From: Pseudomonas fontis
Lineage (GTDB): Bacteria > Pseudomonadota > Gammaproteobacteria > Pseudomonadales > Pseudomonadaceae
Length of the DNA stretch: 40,145 nt
Assembly: GCF_028656955.1 (NCBI RefSeq)
Contig: NZ_JAMDGY010000039.1
Location: 1 to 40,145 of the forward strand
Direction: 5' to 3'
Under the pieces are notes generated by a model. It made no database searches. It saw only the letters and a program-made list of their open reading frames with translations, and was not told where the DNA came from. Every line of letters begins with the position of its first letter. Within the stretch, counting starts at the first letter, position 1. Positions 1 to 7,102 of the stretch are shown piece after piece. The translations under genes and the position numbers were made by a program.

Positions 1-2
1 GG

Positions 3-152
3 CAAGACGGTATCTACAACGTTCAAGACAGCGTACTCTTGACCTTGATCGGAGCCCCCACATGGTTTGTGCCAGTCAACTTCCGGTCCTACGACCTATC
101 CTACGCGGTCTGTCGCAGCCAGCTGATTGCCAGGGAAACACTTGCGTACTAG
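3..152 (+). CDS. C-terminal end of an unrecognised protein (partial)
   Basis: An open frame enters from the left edge and ends with TAG at 150-152, giving 49 residues that begin QDGIYNVQDS and end IARETLAY. The composition (aromatic residues, WFVPVNF, SYDLSYAV) looks like real folded protein rather than a shadow frame. No start codon is visible because the gene begins outside the window. I do not recognise the family and give no function. A structured, apparently non-coding segment follows directly. Confidence 0.55.
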   Translation, partial: QDGIYNVQDSVLLTLIGAPTWFVPVNFRSYDLSYAVCRSQLIARETLAY

Positions 153-159
153 CCTCGCT

Positions 160-340
160 CAGTCACCGAACACATCGCTGATCGGGTTTGGCGACTCGGC
201 ATAGCTTGGTTAATCCCCGTGGCTCACGCTTTATGGCGGCTGTGCGTGGGAGGGTTTCGACCCTGCCGGCCTCCTGGTACCGGTTCGCCAACCTGCGCAT
301 AGCTGCCACCCATTCGTTTGGCGACGAGCACCCAGCAATA
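160..340 (+). ncRNA. Candidate structured RNA (orphan leader-like element)
   Basis: No convincing ORF lies here, but the segment folds strongly. Bases 234-246 (TGGCGGCTGTGCG) pair over all 13 positions, with two G-U pairs, with 296-308 (CGCATAGCTGCCA). The helix can continue inward with GG 249-250 against CC 292-293. Inside sits a 5-bp hairpin with a UUCG loop, AGGGT-TTCG-ACCCT at 251-264. The ten bases GTTTGGCGAC occur on both sides, near 186 and 315. From memory, similar leaders precede small genes of unknown function (DUF3077/DUF6124 type) in Pseudomonas; that is unverified and no such gene follows here. Strand is inferred from that resemblance. It could also be a mobile repeat or gene remnant. 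Confidence 0.45.
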
Positions 341-380
341 GGTGACCGCGGTGTTGCAGGGGCTTGAAGGTGGGTCTCAT

Positions 381-473
381 GTAGCCGCTGCCGTAAGGCT
401 GCGCTCGCCTGCATAGCAGGCGCCGCCTTTGGGAGCCCTGCGGTCTCCAGCGCAGCCTGTCGGCAGCGGCTAC
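381..473. repeat. REP-type three-hairpin element, copy 1
   Basis: Outer arms 381-403 (starting GTAGCCGCTGCCG) and 451-473 (ending CGGCAGCGGCTAC) are near-perfect inverted repeats. Between them lie two smaller hairpins, CGCCTGC/GCAGGCG around 405-423 and a weaker GGAG/CTCC one near 431-449. The whole unit is almost identical to 32848-32941. Such extragenic palindromic elements are common in Pseudomonas and are usually moved by RAYT transposases; no RAYT gene is in this window. Confidence 0.8.
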
Positions 474-725
474 AAAGTTCAAGCAAGAGCGAAGCGAATT
501 GTGCTGTTGATCTTGATCTACCGGCCCCGTTTCCAGAGGCTGAACGGCGCCGGAGCGTAGGGCCGAATGGGGGCCAGACCTTTGGTTGCTTTGGGCCGGG
601 CCGGCACACCGGCGTTTGCCAAAGTGGCCCCCATCCAGAAAAGCTTCCGCCTTACACCAACCCCACCCCGTCGCATAGCGTGGCCCGACACCCACCCCGA
701 GGGTGCCACCCACAAGGAAGCGACC
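474..725. other. Intergenic stretch, no feature identified
   Basis: About 250 bases between the REP element and the next start codon. Frames are open through 567-725 upstream of the ATG at 726, but that extension is rich in Ala, Pro and Arg, has no good ribosome binding site and does not look coding. I see no clear promoter or terminator. Confidence 0.4.
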
Positions 726-1076
726 ATGACCAGCGAACCCTACACCCATATCAACCTCGAACTCACCTGGCCGGAAACCCTGGAAATCCCCAAGGGCACC
801 AAGGCCTACGCCACCCTCTGGGTGGGCAACGAAGCCACTTTCTACCGCGACCTGCTCGATGCCGACGCCTCGGCCCCGGTAACCGCCAGCCCGACCACCC
901 TGGAGGTGGCCTTCGACCCTGCCCACCTGCACCCGGATGCCGCCGACACCACTTGGGGCTACCTGCACGCCACGGCCTACCTGGTGAGCAATGGAAAGCG
1001 CATCACCCGCAGCCGCCTGCACAAACGCCGCGTTGGCGACAATGACACCTGGAAAATAGAGCTGTCCGCGCTGTAA
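726..1076 (+). CDS. Small conserved-looking protein of unknown function, 116 aa
   Basis: The ATG at 726 is preceded by AAGGAAG at a suitable distance, so I prefer it over the in-frame upstream start at 567, which would add 53 low-complexity residues. The product starts MTSEPYTHINLELTWPETLE and ends WKIELSAL. It has no signal peptide or membrane segment. It is rich in alternating hydrophobic residues, as in a beta sandwich. The pattern faintly recalls the YscW/YbaY beta domain (PF09619), but the match is too weak to name. Neighbours give no hint, since the transporter operon downstream has its own leader. Confidence 0.65.
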   Translation: MTSEPYTHINLELTWPETLEIPKGTKAYATLWVGNEATFYRDLLDADASAPVTASPTTLEVAFDPAHLHPDAADTTWGYLHATAYLVSNGKRITRSRLHKRRVGDNDTWKIELSAL

Positions 1077-1267
1077 CCCCGCACGCACGTGCCCCGACCG
1101 AACCCGGTGCGGGGCACCCCTCCAGCAGCACCTTCAACCACCTTTACACACGCCATCCCCCGTCCCCCCTACAGAGTGGTGTGAAATTTGCTATCACTGT
1201 GATGTCTGGCATTGACCGGTAACGGCCTTGTGCCAACCCAACATTTCTCGGTTCTAAGGACGACACA
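1077..1267 (+). promoter_or_regulatory. Leader and promoter region of the ABC operon
   Basis: 191 bases with no gene. GGGGCAC at 1115-1121 can pair with GTGCCCC at 1089-1095, but there is no T-run after it. A small palindrome, ATCACTGTGAT, lies at 1193-1203. No strong -35/-10 pair is evident. AAGGA at 1257-1261 serves as ribosome binding site for the ATG at 1268. I find no TGTCGC-type ArgR site here. Confidence 0.35.
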
Positions 1268-2050
1268 ATGAAAAAAGCATGGCTGACGCTTTCCGCACTC
1301 GCACTGTGTCTGGCAGCAGGCAATAGCCTGGCCAAGGAATACAAGGAGCTGCGTTTTGGCGTCGATCCGTCATACGCACCGTTCGAGTCCAAGGCCGCCG
1401 ACGGCAGCCTGGTGGGCTTCGACATCGACCTGGGCAACGCCATCTGCATGGAGCTGAAGGTCAAGTGCAAGTGGGTTGAGAGCGACTTCGACGGCATGAT
1501 CCCGGGCCTCAAGGCGAACAAGTTCGATGGCGTGATCTCGTCCATGACCGTGACCCCAGCCCGCGAGAAAGTCATCGACTTCTCCAGCGAGCTGTTCTCC
1601 GGCCCGACCGCCCTGGTGTTCAAAAAAGGTGCAACCCTGACGGCCGACCCTGCCTCGCTCAAGGGCAAAACCGTCGGCTACGAGCAAGGCACCATCCAGG
1701 AAGCCTACGCCAAAGCCGTGCTGGACAAGGCCGGGGTCAAGACCCAGGCCTACCAGAACCAGGACCAGGTCTACGCCGACCTCACCTCCGGGCGTCTCGA
1801 TGCCTCGATCCAGGACATGCTGCAAGCCGAACTGGGCTTCCTCAAGTCGCCACAAGGCGCCGACTATGAAGTCAGCAAGCCGGTAGACAGCGAACTGCTA
1901 CCGTCCAAGACCGCCGTCGGTATCAAACAAGGTAACACCGAGCTCAAGGCGCTACTGGACAAGGGTATCAAAGCGTTACACGACGACGGCACCTACGCCA
2001 AAATCCAGCAAAAGCACTTCGGCGACCTGAACCTCTACAGCGGTAAATAA
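1268..2050 (+). CDS. Periplasmic basic amino acid-type ABC transporter binding protein
   Basis: 260 residues of the LAO/HisJ/AotJ family (solute-binding family 3), the periplasmic receptor that delivers a polar amino acid to the membrane permease. Residues 1-22 form a Sec signal peptide (MKKAWLTL...NSLA) with probable cleavage before KEYKEL. The mature protein shows the hallmarks FGVDPSYAPFESK, GFDIDLGNAIC, FDGMIPGL and TPAREKVIDFS; in the family the arginine of the last motif holds the ligand carboxylate. Two cysteines (ICMELKVKCK) fit the disulfide of LAO-type proteins. It is the first gene of an aotJQMOP-like operon. Lysine, arginine, ornithine or histidine are likely ligands, but the exact one cannot be read from sequence. 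Confidence 0.93.
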   Translation: MKKAWLTLSALALCLAAGNSLAKEYKELRFGVDPSYAPFESKAADGSLVGFDIDLGNAICMELKVKCKWVESDFDGMIPGLKANKFDGVISSMTVTPAREKVIDFSSELFSGPTALVFKKGATLTADPASLKGKTVGYEQGTIQEAYAKAVLDKAGVKTQAYQNQDQVYADLTSGRLDASIQDMLQAELGFLKSPQGADYEVSKPVDSELLPSKTAVGIKQGNTELKALLDKGIKALHDDGTYAKIQQKHFGDLNLYSGK

Positions 2051-2066
2051 GAAAACGCCCCAAAAC

Positions 2067-2100
2067 GGCGCCCCTTGCCTGCAAGGGGCGCCTCTTTTTA
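2067..2100 (+). terminator. Intra-operon hairpin with T-tail
   Basis: GGCGCCCCTTG at 2067-2077 pairs with CAAGGGGCGCC at 2082-2092 around a 4-base loop, followed by TCTTTTTA. It lies between the binding protein gene and the first permease gene. Such a partial terminator commonly lets the binding protein be made in excess over the membrane parts and protects the upstream mRNA end. Confidence 0.8.
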
Positions 2101-2121
2101 GACCGGCACAAGGTTCGCTCC

Positions 2122-2850
2122 ATGTTCGACGACCTGCTGCAGCACCTGGGGCTCTCGGCATTCAGCTTGAGGGGCTTCGGCCCGCTGCTGTTGCAAGGCA
2201 CCTGGATGACCATCAAATTATCCTTCATGTCGCTGTTGGTGGCGGTGGGCCTGGGCCTGCTCGGCGCCAGCGCCAAACTCTCCTCGGTGCGCATGCTGCG
2301 GGTGCCCGCCCAGGCCTATACCACGCTGATTCGCGGGGTCCCGGACCTGGTGCTGATGCTGCTGATTTTCTACAGCCTGCAAACCTGGCTGACCAGCCTC
2401 ACCGACTACTTCGAATGGGAATACATCGAGATCAACCCGTTCGCCGCCGGGGTGATCACCCTGGGCTTCATCTACGGCGCCTATTTCACCGAGACCTTCC
2501 GCGGCGCCATCCTCGCCGTGCCGCGCGGCCAGGTTGAAGCTGCCACCGCCTACGGGCTCAAGCGCTTCCAGCGGTTCCGCTTCGTGGTCTTCCCGCAAAT
2601 GATGCGCTTTGCCCTGCCGGGCATCGGCAACAACTGGATGGTGATGCTCAAGGCCACCGCGCTGGTCTCGATCATCGGCCTGGCCGACCTGGTCAAGGCC
2701 GCCCAGGACGCTGGCAAGAGTTCCTACCAACTGTTCTATTTCCTGGTGGTGGCCGCGTTCATCTACCTGCTGATCACCAGCGCCTCGAACATGGTCCTGC
2801 GCTGGCTGGAACGGCGCTATAACGTGGGTACCCGGGAGGCCATCCGATGA
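2122..2850 (+). CDS. Amino acid ABC transporter permease, HisQ/AotQ type
   Basis: 242 residues, inner-membrane permease of the polar amino acid (HisMQ) family, with about five hydrophobic helices. The EAA loop that contacts the ATPase is seen as GAILAVPRGQVEAATAYGL (about residues 131-149). It should pair with the next gene product as a heterodimeric channel. The start ATG is at 2122, 29 bases after the hairpin stem. The N-terminal segment MFDDLLQHLGLSAFSLRGFG leads into the first helix, as in HisQ. The length is usual for the family (230-245 aa). The 3' end overlaps the next gene by four bases (ATGA), so the two are translationally coupled. Confidence 0.93.
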   Translation: MFDDLLQHLGLSAFSLRGFGPLLLQGTWMTIKLSFMSLLVAVGLGLLGASAKLSSVRMLRVPAQAYTTLIRGVPDLVLMLLIFYSLQTWLTSLTDYFEWEYIEINPFAAGVITLGFIYGAYFTETFRGAILAVPRGQVEAATAYGLKRFQRFRFVVFPQMMRFALPGIGNNWMVMLKATALVSIIGLADLVKAAQDAGKSSYQLFYFLVVAAFIYLLITSASNMVLRWLERRYNVGTREAIR

Positions 2851-3557
2851 TCGAATTGCTACAGGAATACTGGCGCGCCTTCCTCTACACCGACGGCACG
2901 CACATCACCGGCCTGGCTATGACCATGTGGCTGTTGAGCGCATCGCTGCTGATCGGCTTTTTGGTGTCGATCCCGCTGTCGATCGCCCGGGTCTCGCGGC
3001 GCTTCTGGGTGCGCTGGCCCGTGCAGTTCTACACCTACCTGTTCCGCGGCACGCCGCTATATATCCAGTTGCTGATCTGCTACACCGGCATCTACAGCCT
3101 GCAAGCCGTGCGCGACCAACCGCTGCTCGACAGCTTCTTTCGCGACGCGATGAACTGCACCATCCTCGCCTTCGCCCTGAACACCTGCGCCTACACCACC
3201 GAGATCTTCGCCGGGGCCATACGCAGCATGAACCATGGCGAAGTCGAAGCCGCCAAGGCCTACGGCCTGCGGGGCTGGAAACTTTATGCTTATATCATCA
3301 TGCCGTCGGCGCTACGGCGCTCGTTGCCGTTCTACAGCAACGAGGTAATCCTGATGCTGCATTCGACCACGGTGGCCTTCACCGCCACCGTGCCGGACAT
3401 CCTCAAGGTTGCCCGTGACGCCAACTCGGCGACATTTCTCACGTTCCAGTCGTTCGGCATCGCCGCACTGATCTACCTGTGCGTGACCTTCACCCTGGTC
3501 GGTCTGTTCCGCCTTGCCGAGCGACGCTGGCTGGCCTTCCTCGGCCCTGCTCACTAG
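2847..3557 (+). CDS. Amino acid ABC transporter permease, HisM/AotM type
   Basis: 236 residues, second HisMQ-family inner-membrane permease. It overlaps the preceding gene by ATGA. The EAA motif is GAIRSMNHGEVEAAKAYGL, and the helices near residues 20-45, 55-75, 90-115 and 195-220 are strongly hydrophobic. With the preceding permease and the ATPase at 4691 it forms a type I amino acid importer. GAGG at 2836-2839, inside the upstream gene, is an adequate ribosome binding site. Nothing is truncated. Confidence 0.93.
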   Translation: MIELLQEYWRAFLYTDGTHITGLAMTMWLLSASLLIGFLVSIPLSIARVSRRFWVRWPVQFYTYLFRGTPLYIQLLICYTGIYSLQAVRDQPLLDSFFRDAMNCTILAFALNTCAYTTEIFAGAIRSMNHGEVEAAKAYGLRGWKLYAYIIMPSALRRSLPFYSNEVILMLHSTTVAFTATVPDILKVARDANSATFLTFQSFGIAALIYLCVTFTLVGLFRLAERRWLAFLGPAH

Positions 3558-3564
3558 GACTGTT

Positions 3565-4680
3565 ATGTATCATTCGACTCACGACATTCTGGCGCCCGTC
3601 CCAGGCATTGCCCGCCAGATCCACAGCTTCCACTTCGGCCCCCGCGGGAAGGGCAAGGTGTACATCCAGGCGTCACTGCACGCCGACGAACTGCCCGGCA
3701 TGCTGGTGGCCTGGCACCTCAAGCAGCGCCTGGCCGAGCTGGAGGGCCAGGGCAAGCTGCAACGCGAGATCGTCCTGGTGCCCATCGCCAACCCGGTGGG
3801 CCTGGAACAGGTGTTGATGGACGTGCCGCTGGGCCGCTACGAGCTGCAAAGCGGGGAGAACTTCAACCGCCACTTCGTCGACCTCAGCGACGTCATCGGC
3901 GACCAGATCGAGGCACACCTGAACCAGGACCCGGCGCACAACGTCGAGCTGATTCGCGAAAGCCTGCGCCGCGCCCTCGACGCCCAGCCCGCCTCGACCC
4001 CGCTGCGCGCCCAGCGCCTGACCCTGCAACGCCTGGCCTGCGACGCCGAGATGGTGCTGGACCTGCACTGCGACTTCGAAGCCGTGGAACACCTGTACAC
4101 CACCCCGGAAGCCTGGCCGCAGGTTGAACCGCTGGCTCGCTACCTCGGCACCCAGGCCAGCTTGCTGGCGACCGATTCCGGTGGGCAGTCGTTCGACGAG
4201 TGCTTCACCCTGGTCTGGTGGCAACTGCAACAGCGCTTCGGCAAACAGTTCCCGATCCCCCAGGGCAGCTTCTCGGTCACCGTCGAGCTGCGTGGCCAGG
4301 GCGATGTCAGCCACCCGCTGGCCACCCAGGACTGCGAGGCGATCCTCAATTACCTGACCCACTACGGTGCCATCGAAGGCCGCCCCGCGCCCTTGCCGGC
4401 ACTGCCCTACCCGGCCACGCCGCTGGCGGCGGTGGAGCCGGTGGCCACGCCACTGGGCGGCCTACTGGTGTTCCACGCCACGCCCGGCCAGTACCTGGAA
4501 GCCGGGACTCTGATCGCCGAAGTGATCGACCCGCTCTGCGACCGGGTCACCCCGGTGCGCAATACCCAACCCGGGCTGATGTATGCCCGTTCGCTGCGGC
4601 GCATGGCCACGGCCGGCATGGTCATCGCCCACGTGGCGGGCAACCAGGCCTACCGCAGCGGCTACCTGTTATCGCCATGA
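3565..4680 (+). CDS. Succinylglutamate desuccinylase/aspartoacylase-family zinc hydrolase (AotO-like)
   Basis: 371 residues from ATG 3565 (TAGGAC just upstream). An earlier in-frame start at 3514 lies inside the permease gene and adds nothing family-like. Zinc ligands of the M14-like AstE/AspA family are visible: His39 and Glu42 in SLHADELPGM and His168 in DLHCD. The substrate-contact motif ENFNR and a later VELRGQGDV carrying the probable catalytic Glu are present. The family removes acyl groups from N-acylated amino acids. No signal peptide is seen, so it is cytosolic. Its place between permease and ATPase genes matches AotO in the P. aeruginosa aotJQMOP operon (from memory). Deacylation of an imported N-acyl basic amino acid is a plausible but unproven role. 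Confidence 0.85.
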   Translation: MYHSTHDILAPVPGIARQIHSFHFGPRGKGKVYIQASLHADELPGMLVAWHLKQRLAELEGQGKLQREIVLVPIANPVGLEQVLMDVPLGRYELQSGENFNRHFVDLSDVIGDQIEAHLNQDPAHNVELIRESLRRALDAQPASTPLRAQRLTLQRLACDAEMVLDLHCDFEAVEHLYTTPEAWPQVEPLARYLGTQASLLATDSGGQSFDECFTLVWWQLQQRFGKQFPIPQGSFSVTVELRGQGDVSHPLATQDCEAILNYLTHYGAIEGRPAPLPALPYPATPLAAVEPVATPLGGLLVFHATPGQYLEAGTLIAEVIDPLCDRVTPVRNTQPGLMYARSLRRMATAGMVIAHVAGNQAYRSGYLLSP

Positions 4681-4690
4681 GGGCCTGTGC

Positions 4691-5455
4691 ATGTACAAAC
4701 TGACCATCGAAGACCTGCACAAGCGCTATGGCGATCACCATGTGCTCAAGGGCGTCTCGCTCAAGGCCAAGACCGGCGACGTGATCAGCCTGATCGGCGC
4801 CAGCGGCTCGGGCAAGAGCACCTTCCTGCGCTGCATCAACTTCCTCGAACAGCCCAACGACGGCAGCATGACCCTGGACGGCCAGCCGATAAAGATGGTC
4901 CACGACCATCACGGCATGCACGTCGCCGATGCCGACGAGTTGCAGCGCATTCGTACGCGCCTGGCCATGGTGTTCCAGCACTTCAACCTGTGGAGCCACC
5001 TGAGCGTGCTGGAGAACATCAGCATGGCGCCGCGCCGCGTGCTGGGCGTGAGCAAGCATGAAGCCGAGGAACGCGCCCGCGCCTACCTGGACAAGGTCGG
5101 CCTGGCCCCGCGCGTAGCCGATCAATACCCGGCGTTTCTCTCCGGCGGCCAGCAGCAACGGGTGGCCATCGCCCGGGCCTTGGCGATGGAGCCGGAAGTC
5201 ATGCTGTTCGACGAACCGACCTCGGCGCTCGACCCGGAACTGGTCGGCGAGGTGCTGCGGGTGATCCAGGGCCTGGCCGAGGAAGGCCGGACGATGATCA
5301 TGGTGACCCACGAAATGAGCTTTGCCCGTCAGGTATCAAGCCAGGTGCTGTTCCTGCACCAAGGGCTGGTCGAAGAGCAAGGGGTACCCGCCGATGTGCT
5401 CGGAAATCCGAAAAGCGAGCGGCTGCGCCAGTTCCTCAGCGGCAACCTCAAGTAG
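4691..5455 (+). CDS. Amino acid ABC transporter ATP-binding protein, HisP/AotP type
   Basis: 254 residues. Start ATG 4691 yields MYKLTIEDLHKRYGDHHVL, the usual N-terminus; earlier in-frame starts fall in the preceding gene. Walker A GASGSGKS, Q-loop VFQHFNLW, signature LSGGQQQRVAIARAL, Walker B VMLFDEPTSALDPE and switch His in MVTHEMSF are all intact. The insert KMVHDHHGMHVADADELQ between Walker A and the Q-loop is typical of HisP. It energises the two permeases encoded at 2122 and 2847. In P. aeruginosa argR follows aotP; here the operon ends and a convergent gene stops four bases away, so this looks like a paralogue of the aot operon. Confidence 0.94.
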   Translation: MYKLTIEDLHKRYGDHHVLKGVSLKAKTGDVISLIGASGSGKSTFLRCINFLEQPNDGSMTLDGQPIKMVHDHHGMHVADADELQRIRTRLAMVFQHFNLWSHLSVLENISMAPRRVLGVSKHEAEERARAYLDKVGLAPRVADQYPAFLSGGQQQRVAIARALAMEPEVMLFDEPTSALDPELVGEVLRVIQGLAEEGRTMIMVTHEMSFARQVSSQVLFLHQGLVEEQGVPADVLGNPKSERLRQFLSGNLK

Positions 5456-5458
5456 CTT

Positions 5459-5686
5459 TCAAGCCACAGGCGCAGGCGGTGGCTCATCCGGCAAGGTCGG
5501 CTCGCCAGGTTCCATGGGTTGGCTTTCGCCGGGTTGCGGGGTGTCGGGGGTGTCCGGGTCGGGTTGACCGGGCACGCCGCCTGCGTGGGCCACAGGCGGG
5601 TGCGCCAACAGCGTCCACGCCAGCAGCCCGACTTGGTTGGGCTGCAGCACGGCCAGCTTGGCGCTGATTTTCGGATCGAGTTTCAT
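5459..5686 (-). CDS. Small proline-rich protein of unknown function, 75 aa
   Basis: Start at 5686, with AGGAG about six bases upstream on the minus strand, which strongly supports translation. The N-terminal half MKLDPKISAKLAVLQPNQVG continues into a short hydrophobic stretch (LLAWTLLAHPP). The C-terminal half is low-complexity Pro, Asp, Glu and Gly (PGQPDPDTPDTP). No known domain. I think similar small proteins occur next to dcd-like loci in Pseudomonas, but cannot confirm it. The gene lies 112 bases downstream of dcd on the same strand and converges on the ATPase gene with only three bases between stops. Confidence 0.68.
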   Translation of the reverse strand: MKLDPKISAKLAVLQPNQVGLLAWTLLAHPPVAHAGGVPGQPDPDTPDTPQPGESQPMEPGEPTLPDEPPPAPVA

Positions 5687-5798
5687 CGGCGGCTCCTGAG
5701 TGAAGTCCGGCGCGCTTCAATGCGCGCCGGGACGGTTCATCTCGTTGGAGTGCCAGGCGCCGGAGGAATTCCCCCGGTTCGTCGCCTCAACTGCTCAC

Positions 5799-6365
5799 TC
5801 AGGCGCGTGGCAGGGTGACGCCGCGCTGGCCCTGGTATTTGCCGCCACGGTCCTTATAGGACACTTCGCACTCTTCGTCAGACTCCAGGAACAGCATCTG
5901 CGCCACGCCTTCGTTGGCGTAGATTTTCGCCGGCAGCGTGGTGGTGTTGGAGAACTCCAGGGTCACGTGGCCTTCCCACTCCGGTTCCAGCGGGGTGACG
6001 TTGACGATGATGCCGCAGCGCGCGTAGGTGCTCTTGCCCAGGCAGATGGTCAGCACATTGCGTGGAATACGGAAGTATTCGACGGTGCGCGCCAGGGCGA
6101 AGGAGTTTGGCGGGATGATGCAGACGTCGCTTTTCACGTCGACAAAGCTGCCGGCGTCGAAGTTTTTCGGATCGACGGTGGCCGAATTGATGTTGGTGAA
6201 CACCTTGAATTCATCGGCGCAGCGCACGTCGTAGCCATAGCTGGAGACGCCGAAGGAGATCAGCCGGTTGTCGCTTTCGCCACGTACCTGACGCTCGACG
6301 AAAGGCTCGATCATGCCGTGTTCCTGCGCCATGCGGCGAATCCACTTGTCCGATTTGATGCTCAT
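5799..6365 (-). CDS. dcd: dCTP deaminase
   Basis: 188 residues, the standard length. It deaminates dCTP to dUTP, the main route to dTTP in Gram-negative bacteria; a cytosolic homotrimer. The start at 6365 gives MSIKSDKWIRRMAQEHGMIE; AGGACA lies just upstream on the minus strand. An in-frame start at 6410 adds 15 residues not found in the family. Catalytic Glu137 in GHVTLEFSN and the substrate loop GKSTYARCG (about 110-118) are intact. Monocistronic or co-transcribed with the proline-rich gene downstream. Confidence 0.97.
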   Translation of the reverse strand: MSIKSDKWIRRMAQEHGMIEPFVERQVRGESDNRLISFGVSSYGYDVRCADEFKVFTNINSATVDPKNFDAGSFVDVKSDVCIIPPNSFALARTVEYFRIPRNVLTICLGKSTYARCGIIVNVTPLEPEWEGHVTLEFSNTTTLPAKIYANEGVAQMLFLESDEECEVSYKDRGGKYQGQRGVTLPRA

Positions 6366-6537
6366 GGCGGGTGTCCTGAGGTTGCGAGGTGAAGAAATTC
6401 TGATGCGCATCTTACCGGGCCCGGCGCCGGGTTCAAAGTTCCATGCGGTATCAGCGGTCGGATCCCCGTTTCCCGGGGCCTGCGGCGGGGGGCGGATTGC
6501 CGTCAGTCCTGAATTTGGAGAAAGCTGAACAAGACCA

Positions 6538-6566
6538 TTGGCACGTTATGGAAAAAGGGTTAAGGT
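6538..6566 (+). promoter_or_regulatory. Probable sigma-70 promoter of the cold-shock gene
   Basis: TTGGCA at 6538-6543 (5 of 6 to TTGACA), 17-base spacer, TAAGGT at 6561-6566 (weak -10). Transcription from about 6573 would give a leader of roughly 140 bases, in keeping with the long 5' untranslated regions of cold-shock genes. The assignment rests on sequence match only. Confidence 0.4.
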
Positions 6567-6715
6567 GGCGCCACTGTGCTGCACGTGTCACTGAGAATCT
6601 CTACCTGATGCAAGATTTCGATCAACCCATCTTCATGAATTTTCTGCCTCTTTGCACTCAGTCTCGGTCAGGGCATTTCCTGATCGGTTTTTAACTTTGT
6701 CCAAGGAGACAGACC

Positions 6716-6925
6716 ATGTCCAATCGCCAAACCGGTACCGTTAAGTGGTTCAACGATGAAAAAGGCTTCGGCTTCATCACCCCACAATCCGGTGACGACC
6801 TGTTCGTACACTTCAAAGCCATCAAAGCTGACGGCTTCAAAAGCCTGAAAGAAGGCCAAGCGGTCTCTTTCATCGCTACCCGCGGTCAGAAAGGCATGCA
6901 AGCTGAAGAAGTAGAAGTTATCTAA
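6716..6925 (+). CDS. cspA: CspA-family cold-shock protein
   Basis: 69 residues, a single cold-shock domain. RNA-binding motifs RNP1 (KGFGFI) and RNP2 (LFVHF) are complete in the order MSNRQTGTVKWFNDEKGFGF ... DDLFVHF. It acts as an RNA chaperone that melts secondary structure in mRNA. A strong ribosome binding site, AAGGAGA, lies at 6702-6708. Pseudomonas carries several paralogues, so the exact symbol (cspA or capB) is uncertain. It has its own promoter and terminator and stands alone between two minus-strand genes. Confidence 0.95.
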   Translation: MSNRQTGTVKWFNDEKGFGFITPQSGDDLFVHFKAIKADGFKSLKEGQAVSFIATRGQKGMQAEEVEVI

Positions 6926-6943
6926 CTTCCGCTTTATCGCTTG

Positions 6944-6979
6944 AAAAAAGCCCCGCCCTTACAGGTGGGGCTTTTTTTA
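6944..6979. terminator. Bidirectional terminator between cold-shock gene and apbC
   Basis: AAAAAAGCCCCGCCC, short loop, then GGTGGGGCTTTTTTT. The T-run on the plus strand ends the cold-shock transcript, and the A-run at its left side makes it usable for the convergent apbC transcript. Confidence 0.88.
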
Positions 6980-7021
6980 TGCCCTTGGAAAAGCATCGGA
7001 ACAACTGCCTTGCACAACGTT

Positions 7022-7095
7022 GTAGCCGCTGCCGTCAGGCTGCGCTGGAGCCCGTGAGGGGTTCCAACGGCGGCGCGCAGCCTGACGATCGATAG
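7022..7095. repeat. Decayed REP-type element, copy 2
   Basis: The left arm at 7022-7044 (GTAGCCGCTGCCGTCAGGCT...) matches the elements at 381 and 32848. An inner hairpin GGAGCCC/GGGTTCC-like follows, and the right arm starts CGCAGCCTGACG at 7076 but then loses the match close to the apbC stop codon. One internal hairpin of the full element is missing. Confidence 0.7.
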
Positions 7096-7102
7096 CGTCG
7101 GC

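Noticed and set aside
231..1088. Minus-strand open frame across the left intergenic region and the 726-1076 gene
   Set aside because: It runs through the REP element and the RNA candidate and has no start signal; the composition is non-coding.
1186..1206. Possible CRP/Vfr site near TGTGAAATTTGCTATCAC
   Set aside because: The half-sites are nine bases apart rather than six, and no supporting promoter is visible.
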